Notes under the pieces: model-generated
What the model was told of the DNA's origin: nothing
The model's database searches: none
Seen by the model: only the letters and a program-made list of their open reading frames with translations
Part shown: positions 52,727-61,856 of the stretch, one piece after another
Layout of the letters: each line of letters begins with the position of its first letter
Position numbering within the stretch: position 1 is the first letter of the stretch
Position numbers and translations under genes: made by a program
DNA from: Oribacterium sinus
GTDB lineage: Bacteria; Bacillota; Clostridia; Lachnospirales; Lachnospiraceae
Length of the DNA: 64,000 bases
Assembly (NCBI RefSeq): GCF_014202695.1
Contig: NZ_JACHHH010000007.1
Span: 110,225 to 174,224, forward strand
Reading direction: 5' to 3'

Positions 52727-54142
52727 TTAATAGGCATTTTTGTTAATAAATCCTTTCCATAGGGTTAAAAAGAGTATGCGAATATCCAAAGAAAGGCTCC
52801 AGTTTTCAATATACCAAAGGTCACAACGGATTCTTCCCTCTATGGAAGTATCTCCTCGGAAACCGTTCACCTGCGCCCAGCCGGTCATCCCCGGTCGAAC
52901 CTGATGCTTAATCATATAACGAGGAATCTGTTCCTTGAACTGCTCCACAAACTGGGTTCTCTCCGGCCTGGGACCGATGAGGGACATATCCCCCCGTAGG
53001 ACATTGAAAAATTGGGGAAGTTCATCAATAGAGGTTTTTCGGATAATTTTTCCAATCCAAGTCACTCTGGGATCTCCCTTTACCGTCCAGCCCTTCTTTT
53101 CTTCCTCCACGGTCTGTACCCGCATAGAACGGAATTTGTACATTTGGAAGGGAAGATTATGCCTTCCCACTCTTTCCTGCTTGAAAATGATGGGGCCGCT
53201 GGAATCCAGGCGAATCAAAAGCGCCACCAACAGCATCAGGGGACCGAAAAGAATGATTCCCACCAGGGCACCGAAAATATCCATCAGTCGCTTCACAAAA
53301 GCATTAAAAGGATCTGTCAAGGGAACATTCCGAATATTGATAACGGGCAGTCCGTCCAAATCCTCCGCAATAGGTTTGGAGTGAATAATCTCCTGATAGT
53401 CCGGCAAAAATTTGGTATGGACACCGGATTTTTCGCAAACTGCCACAATTCCCGGAAGCTTTTCATAAGCGGCAAGGGGCAGGGTAATGGCAATCTCGTC
53501 AATCGTGTTTTGAGCCAGGAAGTCTCCCAGTTCCTTGATTTTTCCGATTACGGCTACGCCTCTATAGGACTCTCCCTTCTCCGCAAAATCATCCACAATA
53601 CCGTAAATGGTATAGCCCCAATCCGGATTTCTTTTACAAGCATCGATAAAGCGGTTGGAAACTGCGGAAAATCCCACCAGAATAAGGTGTTTTTGGTTAA
53701 ATCCCTTCTTTCGAAGTGTAGCCAAAAATCTTCTTAAACCATATCGCTCCAGGGTATTTAAACAAATATTGCCAAGATAGTTATAAAACAAGACCTTGGT
53801 AGAAAAATGCTCAAAATAACCGGATTTACGAAAAGCAAAGAAAAGAGAAGCGGAAAGCAAAAGTCCTACACTGTTGGCTTGTATTATGCGAAAAAGCACA
53901 TTTTTCATCCGCATGGTACGCATAGGATGATAAAGTCCGAAAATCCAATACAAGATTAAGTATCCCGGAATCAAGGGGAGTAGAGCCGTGAAATATACCT
54001 TGGGAGAAAGAACGCCGTGGCCCTCCGGAAAGATAGGATTCTCAATAGCTAAATACCACGCCAAAAAATAGGCCAAGGCTATGACGATTCCGTCAAAGAG
54101 GACCTGTAATTGATTGAGCTGTTTTTGTTTATCTTTGATCAT
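52727..54142 (-). CDS. Undecaprenyl-phosphate sugar phosphotransferase (initiating transferase)
   Basis: Polyisoprenyl-phosphate hexose-1-phosphate transferase of WbaP/EpsL type, the first step in making a surface polysaccharide. The start is ATG at 54142 (MIKDKQKQLNQLQ), preceded by GGAAGGAAAAT. About 471 residues: four N-terminal helices, a central Rossmann-like region (HLILVGFSAVSNRFI), one re-entrant helix and the catalytic C-terminus. Motifs: KRLMDIFGALVGIILFGPLM, KQERVGRHN, KTSIDELPQFFNVLRGDMS, LIGPRPERTQF and RPGMTGWAQVNGFRGD. Precedes LCP and polymerase genes; no other glycosyltransferases are next to it, so the rest of the pathway is elsewhere. Confidence 0.94.
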   Translation of the reverse strand: MIKDKQKQLNQLQVLFDGIVIALAYFLAWYLAIENPIFPEGHGVLSPKVYFTALLPLIPGYLILYWIFGLYHPMRTMRMKNVLFRIIQANSVGLLLSASLFFAFRKSGYFEHFSTKVLFYNYLGNICLNTLERYGLRRFLATLRKKGFNQKHLILVGFSAVSNRFIDACKRNPDWGYTIYGIVDDFAEKGESYRGVAVIGKIKELGDFLAQNTIDEIAITLPLAAYEKLPGIVAVCEKSGVHTKFLPDYQEIIHSKPIAEDLDGLPVINIRNVPLTDPFNAFVKRLMDIFGALVGIILFGPLMLLVALLIRLDSSGPIIFKQERVGRHNLPFQMYKFRSMRVQTVEEEKKGWTVKGDPRVTWIGKIIRKTSIDELPQFFNVLRGDMSLIGPRPERTQFVEQFKEQIPRYMIKHQVRPGMTGWAQVNGFRGDTSIEGRIRCDLWYIENWSLSLDIRILFLTLWKGFINKNAY

Positions 54143-54253
54143 ATTTTCCTTCCTGTACGACAGCAGTATCGAAAATTTCTTGGGAAACCCCCTCCACAAA
54201 AAATGACTCCGGCTCTCAAAAACTGAATTTTTACCGAAAGTGTATTGGATTTC

Positions 54254-55300
54254 TTAGGAAAGCAGATTCTTCGCAAAGGCGATTTGTCTTCTTAAAAGCC
54301 GCTCCGCCTCCGGTCTATGGACTTGCAATTCAAAGTCATGGGGCAATTCCCCTTCATTTTTACCGGGAAAATAGCTTTCCACCGGAATGCCGATTTGACG
54401 GAGCTTTCTTTGAAAGTCCTTTCCCTGTTCCTGAAAGGAGCCGAGATTTCCGTCTGACAGAAAAGTGGGAGGAAAGGATTTTTCAATATTTTGCAAAACA
54501 GAGGCTTCCTTCGCCTTTCTTCCCTTTTCCAAATCTTTTTCCTGAAAATAAGCAATTCCCCAGTTCCGAAAATAAGAATTGTTTTCCTTTGAATTGGTCT
54601 GCCCGTAACGGGTAGTATCCAAAAGGCCGGAAAGAGAGATAAAGCCGCAAATCTTGCCCTTTCCCCTTCCTAATACCTCTTCCATCTTTAATCTTTTCCT
54701 GTAATTTTCATCCAGCTGGCTGAGGATAAACTGTCCTCCCAGAGCAGCTCCTGCACTGTCTCCCAGAATAATAAGCTTATTCGGATCAATCCCTAAAATA
54801 TCCTTTTTCTGTACTATGGCTTTTACGGCAGCGGCAGCTTGCCTCAGGGCGATAGGATAGGGATACTCCGGCGCCAGAGCATAGTCAATGGCTATGACTT
54901 GGAATCCGTTCTTCAGCCATTCCAGAAAATAGGGATGCTGATCCACAACATTTTTACTGCCGGACACAAATCCTCCTCCATGAAAATAAAGGATGGTGCC
55001 CAGAACCTCCTTCTTCCGTTCTTTCGGATACAGATATGCATCAAAGAAGTTGTTGGGGTAGGCGGAAGGATAGGAAATATTTTTATAACGAATATATTCT
55101 CCATATTCTTCTCTGTAGCTTCTCTTCTCTTCCCCCGTTTGAACGGCAGTTCTTTTGGTAAAGGACACAGCCTCCTTTATGGCGTCTCTTTCCCTTCCCT
55201 TGCCTTCCTCCCGGAAGAAAAAAAAGCTAAGAGCTAGAAAAAAACATAAAAAGAAAGCTATCCCTATTCTTTTTTTGAAAAACTTTCTTCTCATGCTCAT
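54254..55300 (-). CDS. Alpha/beta-hydrolase, hormone-sensitive-lipase-like esterase
   Basis: 348 residues. An N-terminal hydrophobic helix (IGIAFFLCFFLALSFFFF) suggests membrane anchoring or secretion. The oxyanion motif is LYFHGGGFVSGSKN, the nucleophile elbow LIILGDSAGAALGGQF; the late ELPHDFEL supplies the likely catalytic His and the DGNLGSF region the Asp. Substrate unknown; location beside surface-polymer genes suggests an envelope role such as deacylation, but that is inference. Two nearby ATGs (codons 1 and 3) are possible starts. Confidence 0.85.
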   Translation of the reverse strand: MSMRRKFFKKRIGIAFFLCFFLALSFFFFREEGKGRERDAIKEAVSFTKRTAVQTGEEKRSYREEYGEYIRYKNISYPSAYPNNFFDAYLYPKERKKEVLGTILYFHGGGFVSGSKNVVDQHPYFLEWLKNGFQVIAIDYALAPEYPYPIALRQAAAAVKAIVQKKDILGIDPNKLIILGDSAGAALGGQFILSQLDENYRKRLKMEEVLGRGKGKICGFISLSGLLDTTRYGQTNSKENNSYFRNWGIAYFQEKDLEKGRKAKEASVLQNIEKSFPPTFLSDGNLGSFQEQGKDFQRKLRQIGIPVESYFPGKNEGELPHDFELQVHRPEAERLLRRQIAFAKNLLS

Positions 55301-55353
55301 CCAGCCTTCTCTTTCTATAAAATATCATAAGACATATTTGTTTAGTATAGCAT

Positions 55354-55391
55354 AAAAAAAGCTTCCGGAACTCGTCTTGGAAGCTTTTTTT
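55354..55391. terminator. Bidirectional terminator between htrA and the esterase gene
   Basis: AAAAAAAGCTTCC and GGAAGCTTTTTTT around a 12-base loop. Functional in both directions; on the minus strand it ends htrA about 146 bases after its stop. The gap 55392-55536 otherwise shows only AT-rich sequence. Confidence 0.87.
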
Positions 55392-55536
55392 ATCGCAATC
55401 ACACAATTTATTTTTTATTTTCCGTTCATTTTTTCTACTATTTAGGAGTAGCTTAAAGCCTCCTCTATGAAAATATCATTTTTCTAAAAATCTCATCTTC
55501 TTTAAGCTTTGAAGATATCTCCAAAAGAAGCTTTTC

Positions 55537-56781
55537 TTAGTTATTGTCGGTACTGTTCTTCCCTAAGGTTACCTCTACCGTCTTTTCTTCATACTGTCCC
55601 TTGGCAGAAAGACGTTTTACAGTCACTTCCACCTTTTCTCCTGCCTTATAGCCGGAAATCAAGGATACCAAATCCTCCAGGCTTCTTACGCCCTGTCCGT
55701 CAAACTTGGTAATAATATCTTTTTCCTGTAAAGCGGAATTATCAATACCATCACCCTTTAAAATCTTATAGACGTAAATTCCCTGGGGCATGTTGTAGGC
55801 TTCCGCAATACTGCTGTCCACCGTTTTACCCTGAATACCGATATAGCCTCTTTCCTCATCCTTGACCTTTTCTCTGGTATCTCTCTTGGAAAGTGTCTCT
55901 ACGATTTCCTGCGCTTTCTTGGCAGGAATGGAATAGCCCATACCCTCTACGGTGGTATCGGAATACTTTGCCACATTGATACCGATTAATTCTCCCTGCA
56001 TATTCAGTAAAGCACCACCGGAGTTTCCGGGATTAATCGCTGCATCGGTTTGTAAAAGACCGGTTTCCGTACCGTTTTCCGTTTGAATGTCTCTATCCTT
56101 GGCTGAGATAATTCCGGTGGTTACAGACTGTCCATAGCCTAATGCATTTCCGATAGCCACTACCTGATCTCCTACGCTTAAGGCATCGGAATCCCCGAAG
56201 GTGGCTGTAGTAATACTCTTCCTTGTGTCAGCGGAAATGGAATCCAAAGGAACCGCAATCACTGCCAAATCCACATCACTGTCTGTCCCCTTAATCTTTG
56301 CATCGTAGGACTTTCCGTCCACAAACTGTACGGACAGGGAAGTGGAATCCTCCACAACATGCTTATTGGTAACAATCAGAAGCTCATTATCATTTTCCCC
56401 AATAATCACTCCGGAACCGCTGGCTGCCGCCTCTCGAGTTTGTCCCTGGCCGTAAAGAGAAAATCCGTTTTGCTGATACTTAATGGTATTTGTGATGGAA
56501 ACTACGGAAGACATGGCATCCTTTGCAATCTTGGAGACACTTTCTTCTCCGGTTGCAGTAGTCTTTGCGGAAGACGTATCATCCTTATCCTTTGCCACTG
56601 TTTTCTGAATGGGAGAAGTACTTTCTTTCTGTTCCTGTCCGGTAAGCTCATTTACGCTTGCTACAATTTCTGAACGGTGTTGGTCTGCCAACACATTTAC
56701 CCCCACCATAGTTCCTCCGGACACTGCTCCGAAAAGAAGGGCGGATGCCACAATTCCTGCTACTCTATTTCCTCTTGCCAT
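55537..56781 (-). CDS. HtrA/DegP-family serine protease with PDZ domain
   Basis: Envelope quality-control protease, 414 residues. One N-terminal membrane helix (VAGIVASALLFGAVSGGTMVG spread over residues 7-27) anchors it with the protease outside. Trypsin-like triad: His in LIVTNKHVVEDS, Asp in SDVDLAVIAV, Ser in AINPGNSGGALLN. One C-terminal PDZ domain (YVYKILKGDGIDNSALQEKD). The linker after the helix is Ser/Thr/Lys-rich. Single gene with its own terminator and promoter region. htrA and degQ are equally used names. Confidence 0.95.
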   Translation of the reverse strand: MARGNRVAGIVASALLFGAVSGGTMVGVNVLADQHRSEIVASVNELTGQEQKESTSPIQKTVAKDKDDTSSAKTTATGEESVSKIAKDAMSSVVSITNTIKYQQNGFSLYGQGQTREAAASGSGVIIGENDNELLIVTNKHVVEDSTSLSVQFVDGKSYDAKIKGTDSDVDLAVIAVPLDSISADTRKSITTATFGDSDALSVGDQVVAIGNALGYGQSVTTGIISAKDRDIQTENGTETGLLQTDAAINPGNSGGALLNMQGELIGINVAKYSDTTVEGMGYSIPAKKAQEIVETLSKRDTREKVKDEERGYIGIQGKTVDSSIAEAYNMPQGIYVYKILKGDGIDNSALQEKDIITKFDGQGVRSLEDLVSLISGYKAGEKVEVTVKRLSAKGQYEEKTVEVTLGKNSTDNN

Positions 56782-56941
56782 AATTTACCTCCTTACTAAG
56801 CCGATTTTTTTTGCCTTACGGCTTAGCTTTTTCCTCTTCATTTTCTATTGAAATTTTTTCACTATCTTTCACTGTCTCAGGAAACTGTTTTCCTTTTGAC
56901 AAAACATAGAATAGAAAAAAAATGTGGCAAAAAAATGGAAA

Positions 56942-56970
56942 AAGAGTGAGGATTTTGTGTCCTCACTCTT
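56942..56970. terminator. Terminator after the first GH13 gene
   Basis: AAGAGTGAGGA, loop TTTTGTG, TCCTCACTCTT. On the minus strand it is followed by TTTCCATTTTTTT. Ends the glucosidase transcript 35 bases after the stop. Confidence 0.87.
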
Positions 56971-57004
56971 AAAAAAACGCTCTAAGTTTATTCAGCTAAG
57001 CCTT

Positions 57005-58681
57005 CTATTCTACCTCTAAAATTAAAGCTTCATAGCCGGAAAGCTTTACCCTATTCCCGTTGATTCTTGGTTCTACATTGGAAAGTACAACTTTCTTGAT
57101 TGTTCCGGGAATCTCCACTTCTCTTTCTTCTTTTCTATAATTGCCCAAAACCAGAAATGTTTTCTTCTCTCCCTTTCTATAGAAAGCCATCAGGCGATCT
57201 TCCTGCTCCAGGAAGGGAATAAATTCTCCGTAGACTACCGCCTCCTTATACTCCTCCTGCTTTCGAAGAGCACAAAGAGCCTTGTAATAAGAAAGCACGG
57301 AATGGGGATCCTTCTCCTGGCTTTCCACATTAATTCTTGTATAGTTTGGGTTTACGGGAAGCCAGGGCTTGCCGGTGGTAAAGCCTGCTTCCTTTTCGCT
57401 GCTCCACTGCATAGGGGTTCTGGCATTATCTCTACTGTAACGATTTACAATCTTTAACGCCTCTTCCTTACTATAGCCATTTTCCAAGGCAATCTTATAC
57501 TCATCCAGGGTAGAAATGTCGTCTACTTCAGAGATGTCGTGGAAAATTACATTTTCCATACCGATTTCCTGTCCCTGATAGATAAAGGGAAGGCCCCTCT
57601 GCATCATCAGCATGGTAGCAATAAACTTCTTGGAGGTATCGTTTAAGTCTTCCGCCGGAATATAGCTGTTGACTCCTCTGGATTCATCATGGTTCTCAAT
57701 GACAGTAGAAATAAATCCTACCGGATTCACCAATCTTTGGGTTAAGAAGCAGTTGTCCCGATAAGCATTGGGCGTAACCGGCTTGTTGTCGAACCAGCCC
57801 TTGTCGGAATGTCCGCTGCTATGGGCACGAAAGTCAAACATAGAGGAAAAATAACCGTCCTCGCCGATAAACTCCGGAATCTGCTCCTCTGTTTCATTGA
57901 AAACCTCTCCCACAGAAAAGGCATTGTGGGGACGGAAGCAACGATCCCGCATTTCCCGAAGGAAGTCTCCGATTCCCTCCGCCTCATAAATCATATTGGT
58001 GCAGGCTGCCATGCCGTCATCTCTGTCCGCCGGATAATGGTGTCCCTGTAAAGGAAATACCTTCTTGATATTCAGAATGGCATCAATACGGAAGCCGGAC
58101 ACGCCCTTATCCAACCACCAGTTAATCATCTTATAGATTTCTTCTCTAAGCTTTGGATTTTCCCAGTTTAAATCCGGCTGCTTCTTATGGAAGAGGTGGA
58201 GATAATAGGTATTCTCCGTTCCCGGCACCTTTTCCCAAACGGAGCCTCCAAAATAGGAACGCCAGTTATTGGGCTCCTTCCCGTCAATTCCCTCTTCAAA
58301 GAAGAAATAATCCGCATAGGGACCCTTAGGATCAGCAACTGCCTTTTGGAACCACTCATGCTCATCGGAGCAATGGTTTACCACCAAATCCAAAAGGATA
58401 TGCATGTCCCTTTTCTTAGCCTCTGCCAAAAGCTCCTCCATATCCTCATTGGAGCCAAAGCGAGGATCAATCTTATAGTAATCCGCAATATCATAGCCCT
58501 GATCCGCCAAAGGGGATAGGAAACAGGGAGAAATCCAGATAATATCAATGCCCAGATTCTTTAAATAATCCAGTTTTTCGATAATTCCCCGAATGTCTCC
58601 GATACCATTTCCCTTGGTATCCTTAAAGCTTTTGGGATAAATTTGGTAAGCGACCTTCTCCTGCCACCATTCTTTTCTCAT
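57005..58681 (-). CDS. GH13 alpha-glucosidase A (predicted alpha-1,4 or sucrose-type)
   Basis: Cytosolic glycoside hydrolase of 558 residues, oligo-glucosidase subfamily. Conserved regions in order: DLVVNHCSDEHEWF, GVSGFRIDAILNIKK (nucleophile Asp), AFSVGEVFNETEE (acid/base Glu), VIENHDESRGV, and the C-terminal beta domain. The residue after the nucleophile Asp is Ala (FRIDAI). In this family Val there favours alpha-1,6 bonds, and Ala or Thr favours alpha-1,4 or sucrose, so I predict the latter. No signal peptide. Second of two GH13 genes downstream of a LacI regulator and sugar ABC permeases. Confidence 0.93.
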   Translation of the reverse strand: MRKEWWQEKVAYQIYPKSFKDTKGNGIGDIRGIIEKLDYLKNLGIDIIWISPCFLSPLADQGYDIADYYKIDPRFGSNEDMEELLAEAKKRDMHILLDLVVNHCSDEHEWFQKAVADPKGPYADYFFFEEGIDGKEPNNWRSYFGGSVWEKVPGTENTYYLHLFHKKQPDLNWENPKLREEIYKMINWWLDKGVSGFRIDAILNIKKVFPLQGHHYPADRDDGMAACTNMIYEAEGIGDFLREMRDRCFRPHNAFSVGEVFNETEEQIPEFIGEDGYFSSMFDFRAHSSGHSDKGWFDNKPVTPNAYRDNCFLTQRLVNPVGFISTVIENHDESRGVNSYIPAEDLNDTSKKFIATMLMMQRGLPFIYQGQEIGMENVIFHDISEVDDISTLDEYKIALENGYSKEEALKIVNRYSRDNARTPMQWSSEKEAGFTTGKPWLPVNPNYTRINVESQEKDPHSVLSYYKALCALRKQEEYKEAVVYGEFIPFLEQEDRLMAFYRKGEKKTFLVLGNYRKEEREVEIPGTIKKVVLSNVEPRINGNRVKLSGYEALILEVE

Positions 58682-58774
58682 TTTTTCTCCTTACTATACT
58701 TTTCCTTCTCTATCATTCTATTCTTCCATAAAAATGACAGTTGTCCTGCCGTGACAAAGTCTGCCACAGATTTT

Positions 58775-60514
58775 TTAAATCTCTAATACAAAGGCCTCAT
58801 AGGGAAGCAAATGTCCTCTCTTGGCATCTTCCCCTTCCACATTGTGGATCAAGAGCTTTCCTGTCTTAAACTCCTCAGGAATCACGAAATCTCTCTCATT
58901 TTCCGATACATTACAAACTACTAAAAGCTTCTTCTCTCCCAAAGAACGCTCATACACGAATAAATCCGGATCCTCCGGAAGTAATAAGCGGAAGTTTCCA
59001 TACACAATCAAGTCGGAGCTATGGCGTAAAGCAATCAGCTTCTGATAGTAGTGGAACACGGAATCCGCTCTCTTCAGCTGTTCCTCCGCATTCACTGTAG
59101 TATAGTTGGGATTTACCGAAATCCAAGGAGTTCCTGTGGTAAAGCCCGCTTCCTTTTCACTGTTCCACTGCATGGGAGTTCTGGCATTGTCCCTACTCTT
59201 ATGGGCAATCATGGGGAACAGCTCCTCCGGACTGATATGAAGCTTCTCTGTCAGTTCTTCATACGCATTGATACTTTCCAAGTCCCTAAACTGGGAAGGA
59301 TCGGTGAAGGGATAATTTCCCATTCCCAGCTCTTCTCCCTGATATACATAAGGAGTTCCCTGCATCATGTGAAGGAAGGTGGCAATACATTTTGCGGAAC
59401 GCTCTCTGTACTGTCCCCCGTCATCCCCTAAGCGAGCAATCACTCTGGGCTGGTCATGGTTGCAAAGATAGATACTGTTCCAAGCCACATCCTGTAAACC
59501 CAGCTGCCATTTTTCCAGATTCTTCTTTAAAGGCACCAGAGGCATTCTGCCTGTGTTCCACTTAAAGCCGTACTTGGGATTCTCATCCATGTTCACGTGC
59601 TCAAACTGGAAAACCATGTTTAACTCGGTCTGGGCTTCATTGGCATATTTCTTTGCTTCCTCTAAAGTTACTCCCGCAGTTTCTCCTACAGTCATTAAAT
59701 CATACTTGGAAAGCACCTTTTGATTCATTTCCTGCAAGAACTCATGGACTCTTGGCCCATTAGCGCATATTGCTCCGTCTCCATAGACAGCCCCCTTGGG
59801 AATTTCTGTGCTTGGCAGTCCCTCAGGCTTGGAAATCAGAGAAATAACATCCATACGGAAACCGTCAATTCCCTTTTCACACCAACGAGTCATCATATCG
59901 AAAACTTCTTTTCTGACAATTTCATTTTCCCAGTTCAGATCCGGCTGCTTCTTGGAGAAGAGGTGGAGATAGAACTCCCCGGTCTTCTCATCAAAACCCC
60001 AGGCCGGTCCGGAGAAGAAGGAGCCCCAGTTGTTGGGAGGAAGAAGCTTTTCTCCCTGATACTCCACAATATCTCCTGCAAATCGCTCCTGCTCTTCCTT
60101 AGATACGGTGGACAGTGGTCTTCCCTTACGCCAAATGTAGTAATCTCTCTTGGCATTTTCCTTGTCCTTACGGCTCTCCACAAACCAGGCATGCTCATCG
60201 GAGCTGTGGTTTACTACCAAATCCATCACAATCTTAATGCCTTTTTCATGAGCCTTCTTTAACAGACGGTCAAAATCCGCCATGGTACCGAACTCTTCCA
60301 TGATATCTTCATAGTCGGAGATATCATAGCCGTTGTCATCATTGGGAGAACGATAGACAGGGGAAAGCCAGATTACATCAATCCCTAATTCCTTAAGATA
60401 ATCCAATTTGCTTTCAATTCCCGGCAAATCTCCGATACCGTCTCCATTACTATCACAGAAGCTTCTGGGATAAATCTGATACACAACGGCTTCCTTCCAC
60501 CATGTTTTTTTCAT
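58775..60514 (-). CDS. GH13 alpha-glucosidase B (predicted oligo-1,6-glucosidase)
   Basis: 579 residues, cytosolic. Conserved regions: DLVVNHSSDEHAWF, GIDGFRMDVISLISK (nucleophile Asp), LMTVGETAGVTLEEA (acid/base Glu), LCNHDQPRVIARLGDD. The residue after the nucleophile is Val (FRMDVI), the form found in oligo-1,6-glucosidase and dextran glucosidase, so alpha-1,6 bonds such as isomaltose are the likely substrate. Trehalose-6-phosphate hydrolase is a relative, but no PTS gene is nearby. 98 bases after the LacI gene and 93 before the first GH13. Confidence 0.93.
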   Translation of the reverse strand: MKKTWWKEAVVYQIYPRSFCDSNGDGIGDLPGIESKLDYLKELGIDVIWLSPVYRSPNDDNGYDISDYEDIMEEFGTMADFDRLLKKAHEKGIKIVMDLVVNHSSDEHAWFVESRKDKENAKRDYYIWRKGRPLSTVSKEEQERFAGDIVEYQGEKLLPPNNWGSFFSGPAWGFDEKTGEFYLHLFSKKQPDLNWENEIVRKEVFDMMTRWCEKGIDGFRMDVISLISKPEGLPSTEIPKGAVYGDGAICANGPRVHEFLQEMNQKVLSKYDLMTVGETAGVTLEEAKKYANEAQTELNMVFQFEHVNMDENPKYGFKWNTGRMPLVPLKKNLEKWQLGLQDVAWNSIYLCNHDQPRVIARLGDDGGQYRERSAKCIATFLHMMQGTPYVYQGEELGMGNYPFTDPSQFRDLESINAYEELTEKLHISPEELFPMIAHKSRDNARTPMQWNSEKEAGFTTGTPWISVNPNYTTVNAEEQLKRADSVFHYYQKLIALRHSSDLIVYGNFRLLLPEDPDLFVYERSLGEKKLLVVCNVSENERDFVIPEEFKTGKLLIHNVEGEDAKRGHLLPYEAFVLEI

Positions 60515-60612
60515 CTTCTTCTCCTTCCAAAGAAAACAATATATTATTCCATTAACAATACACTATTCGCATGCAATCTTCTATTCCGTTACGGAAGCAC
60601 ACTACACTTCCT

Positions 60613-61734
60613 CTAAGAACTTTTCTCTATCCTTAACTCCGCTTCCTTTTGCAAATGAAGCTGTAGCCCGGGAGATTGCTTTTGCTCCCCTACTGTCTGC
60701 ACAGAACTTCCTTTCTCCAGAAATACAGGTAAGCGAATATCTTTTTTACGAGTTCCAATATCCCGCTCTTCCTTAAGCAGAAGTAACAATTCCATTACTG
60801 CCCGTCTTCCCTTTTCCGTGCTGTCCTGACAAATGGTGCAAAGCCGAGGTCTTGCTCTCTTTGCCGCAAAAATCCCATCATATCCGGCAATGGAAATATC
60901 TTCCGGAATTCGTAGCTTTTGATCCATACAAAAGCTCATCATTTCCAGGGCCATAATATCTGCTGTAAAAAATAAAGCCGTACAGCCCCAAAAATTCTCC
61001 CGGTAAAAGTCCTTATACTGCTTTTGTCTAATTTTCCCATCATAGGATAAATTTCGGCAAAGGCTCCAATCCGCCGCTAAGTTTTTTTCTTTGTAAGCCT
61101 GTAGGTACCCCTGATACCGGATATTGTCTATGGCATCTTTCCGTAATACATCCATGCCGTCCATCAATGATAAATAAGCAATTTTTTCGTGTCCTTTGGA
61201 AAGCAGATAGCGAGTCATCTCCAGCGCTCCCCGGTAATCCTCCAGTCCTACATTAACATAGGAATGATCCTCCGGAAAGAAAATGGTATCTATAGTAACA
61301 ACCGGTACCGAATTCAGAGAACGTAAATAATAGTAGTCTTCACGCTTTGCTCCCAACAGAATAATCCCTTCCACATTCCACTCTAAAGTGATTTTGGTAC
61401 AAAGCTCCATTTGGGGATTGGCATACAGCAAAAGAAAATATCCTTCCTTCTGCAACGCACTTTGTACTGCACCGATAATCGAAGAAACAAAGGGATCCTG
61501 TACAATACTTTCCTCTTCAGCTCTGCTATAGGTCAAAATCAGAGCAATAAGACGGGAGCCCTGTTTTGTCAACATTTGGGCCCCCCGGTGCGTAACATAA
61601 TGCTCTTCTTCTAAAATCCTTTGCACCTTTTCATAGAGCTCAGGACTTAACTTGTTTTTTCTCCCATGAATCACATTGGATACTGTAGAGGGACTTACAT
61701 TTGCAAGTTTAGCAATATCTTTAATTCTAGCCAT
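60613..61734 (-). CDS. LacI family transcriptional regulator
   Basis: About 373 residues. The N-terminal helix-turn-helix is MARIKDIAKLANVSPSTVSN followed by VIHGRKNKLSPELYEKV. The periplasmic-binding-like effector domain follows (LIALILTYSRAEEES, ISIAGYDGIFAAKRARPRL). The C-terminus has an extra tail of about 25 residues (QSPGLQLHLQKEAELRIEK). ATG at 61734 is the family-typical start; no strong ribosome site is seen. Lies between the sugar permeases and the two glucosidases, so it probably represses this locus until sugar binds. A long palindrome directly upstream may be its own operator. Confidence 0.92.
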   Translation of the reverse strand: MARIKDIAKLANVSPSTVSNVIHGRKNKLSPELYEKVQRILEEEHYVTHRGAQMLTKQGSRLIALILTYSRAEEESIVQDPFVSSIIGAVQSALQKEGYFLLLYANPQMELCTKITLEWNVEGIILLGAKREDYYYLRSLNSVPVVTIDTIFFPEDHSYVNVGLEDYRGALEMTRYLLSKGHEKIAYLSLMDGMDVLRKDAIDNIRYQGYLQAYKEKNLAADWSLCRNLSYDGKIRQKQYKDFYRENFWGCTALFFTADIMALEMMSFCMDQKLRIPEDISIAGYDGIFAAKRARPRLCTICQDSTEKGRRAVMELLLLLKEERDIGTRKKDIRLPVFLEKGSSVQTVGEQKQSPGLQLHLQKEAELRIEKSS

Positions 61735-61746
61735 AATCTTCATTCT

Positions 61747-61820
61747 GAATATTTATCTTGAGAACAGCCTGCAAAGGATCTGCATTCCTTGCAACCTGCA
61801 GTCCTTTGCAATAAATATTC
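61747..61820. promoter_or_regulatory. Stacked palindromes between malG-like gene and lacI
   Basis: GAATATTTAT pairs with ATAAATATTC, and inside it TGCAAAGGA pairs with TCCTTTGCA (both perfect), with CTGCA/TGCAG in the loop. GAGAAC/GTTCTC boxes recur nearby (61760 and 61841-61855). There is no clear U-tract. Candidates: LacI-type operators, or a processing/attenuation hairpin between the permease and regulator genes. Confidence 0.5.
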
Positions 61821-61856
61821 CTCTCTCTGTTAGATTCTTTGAGAACGCTGTTCTCC

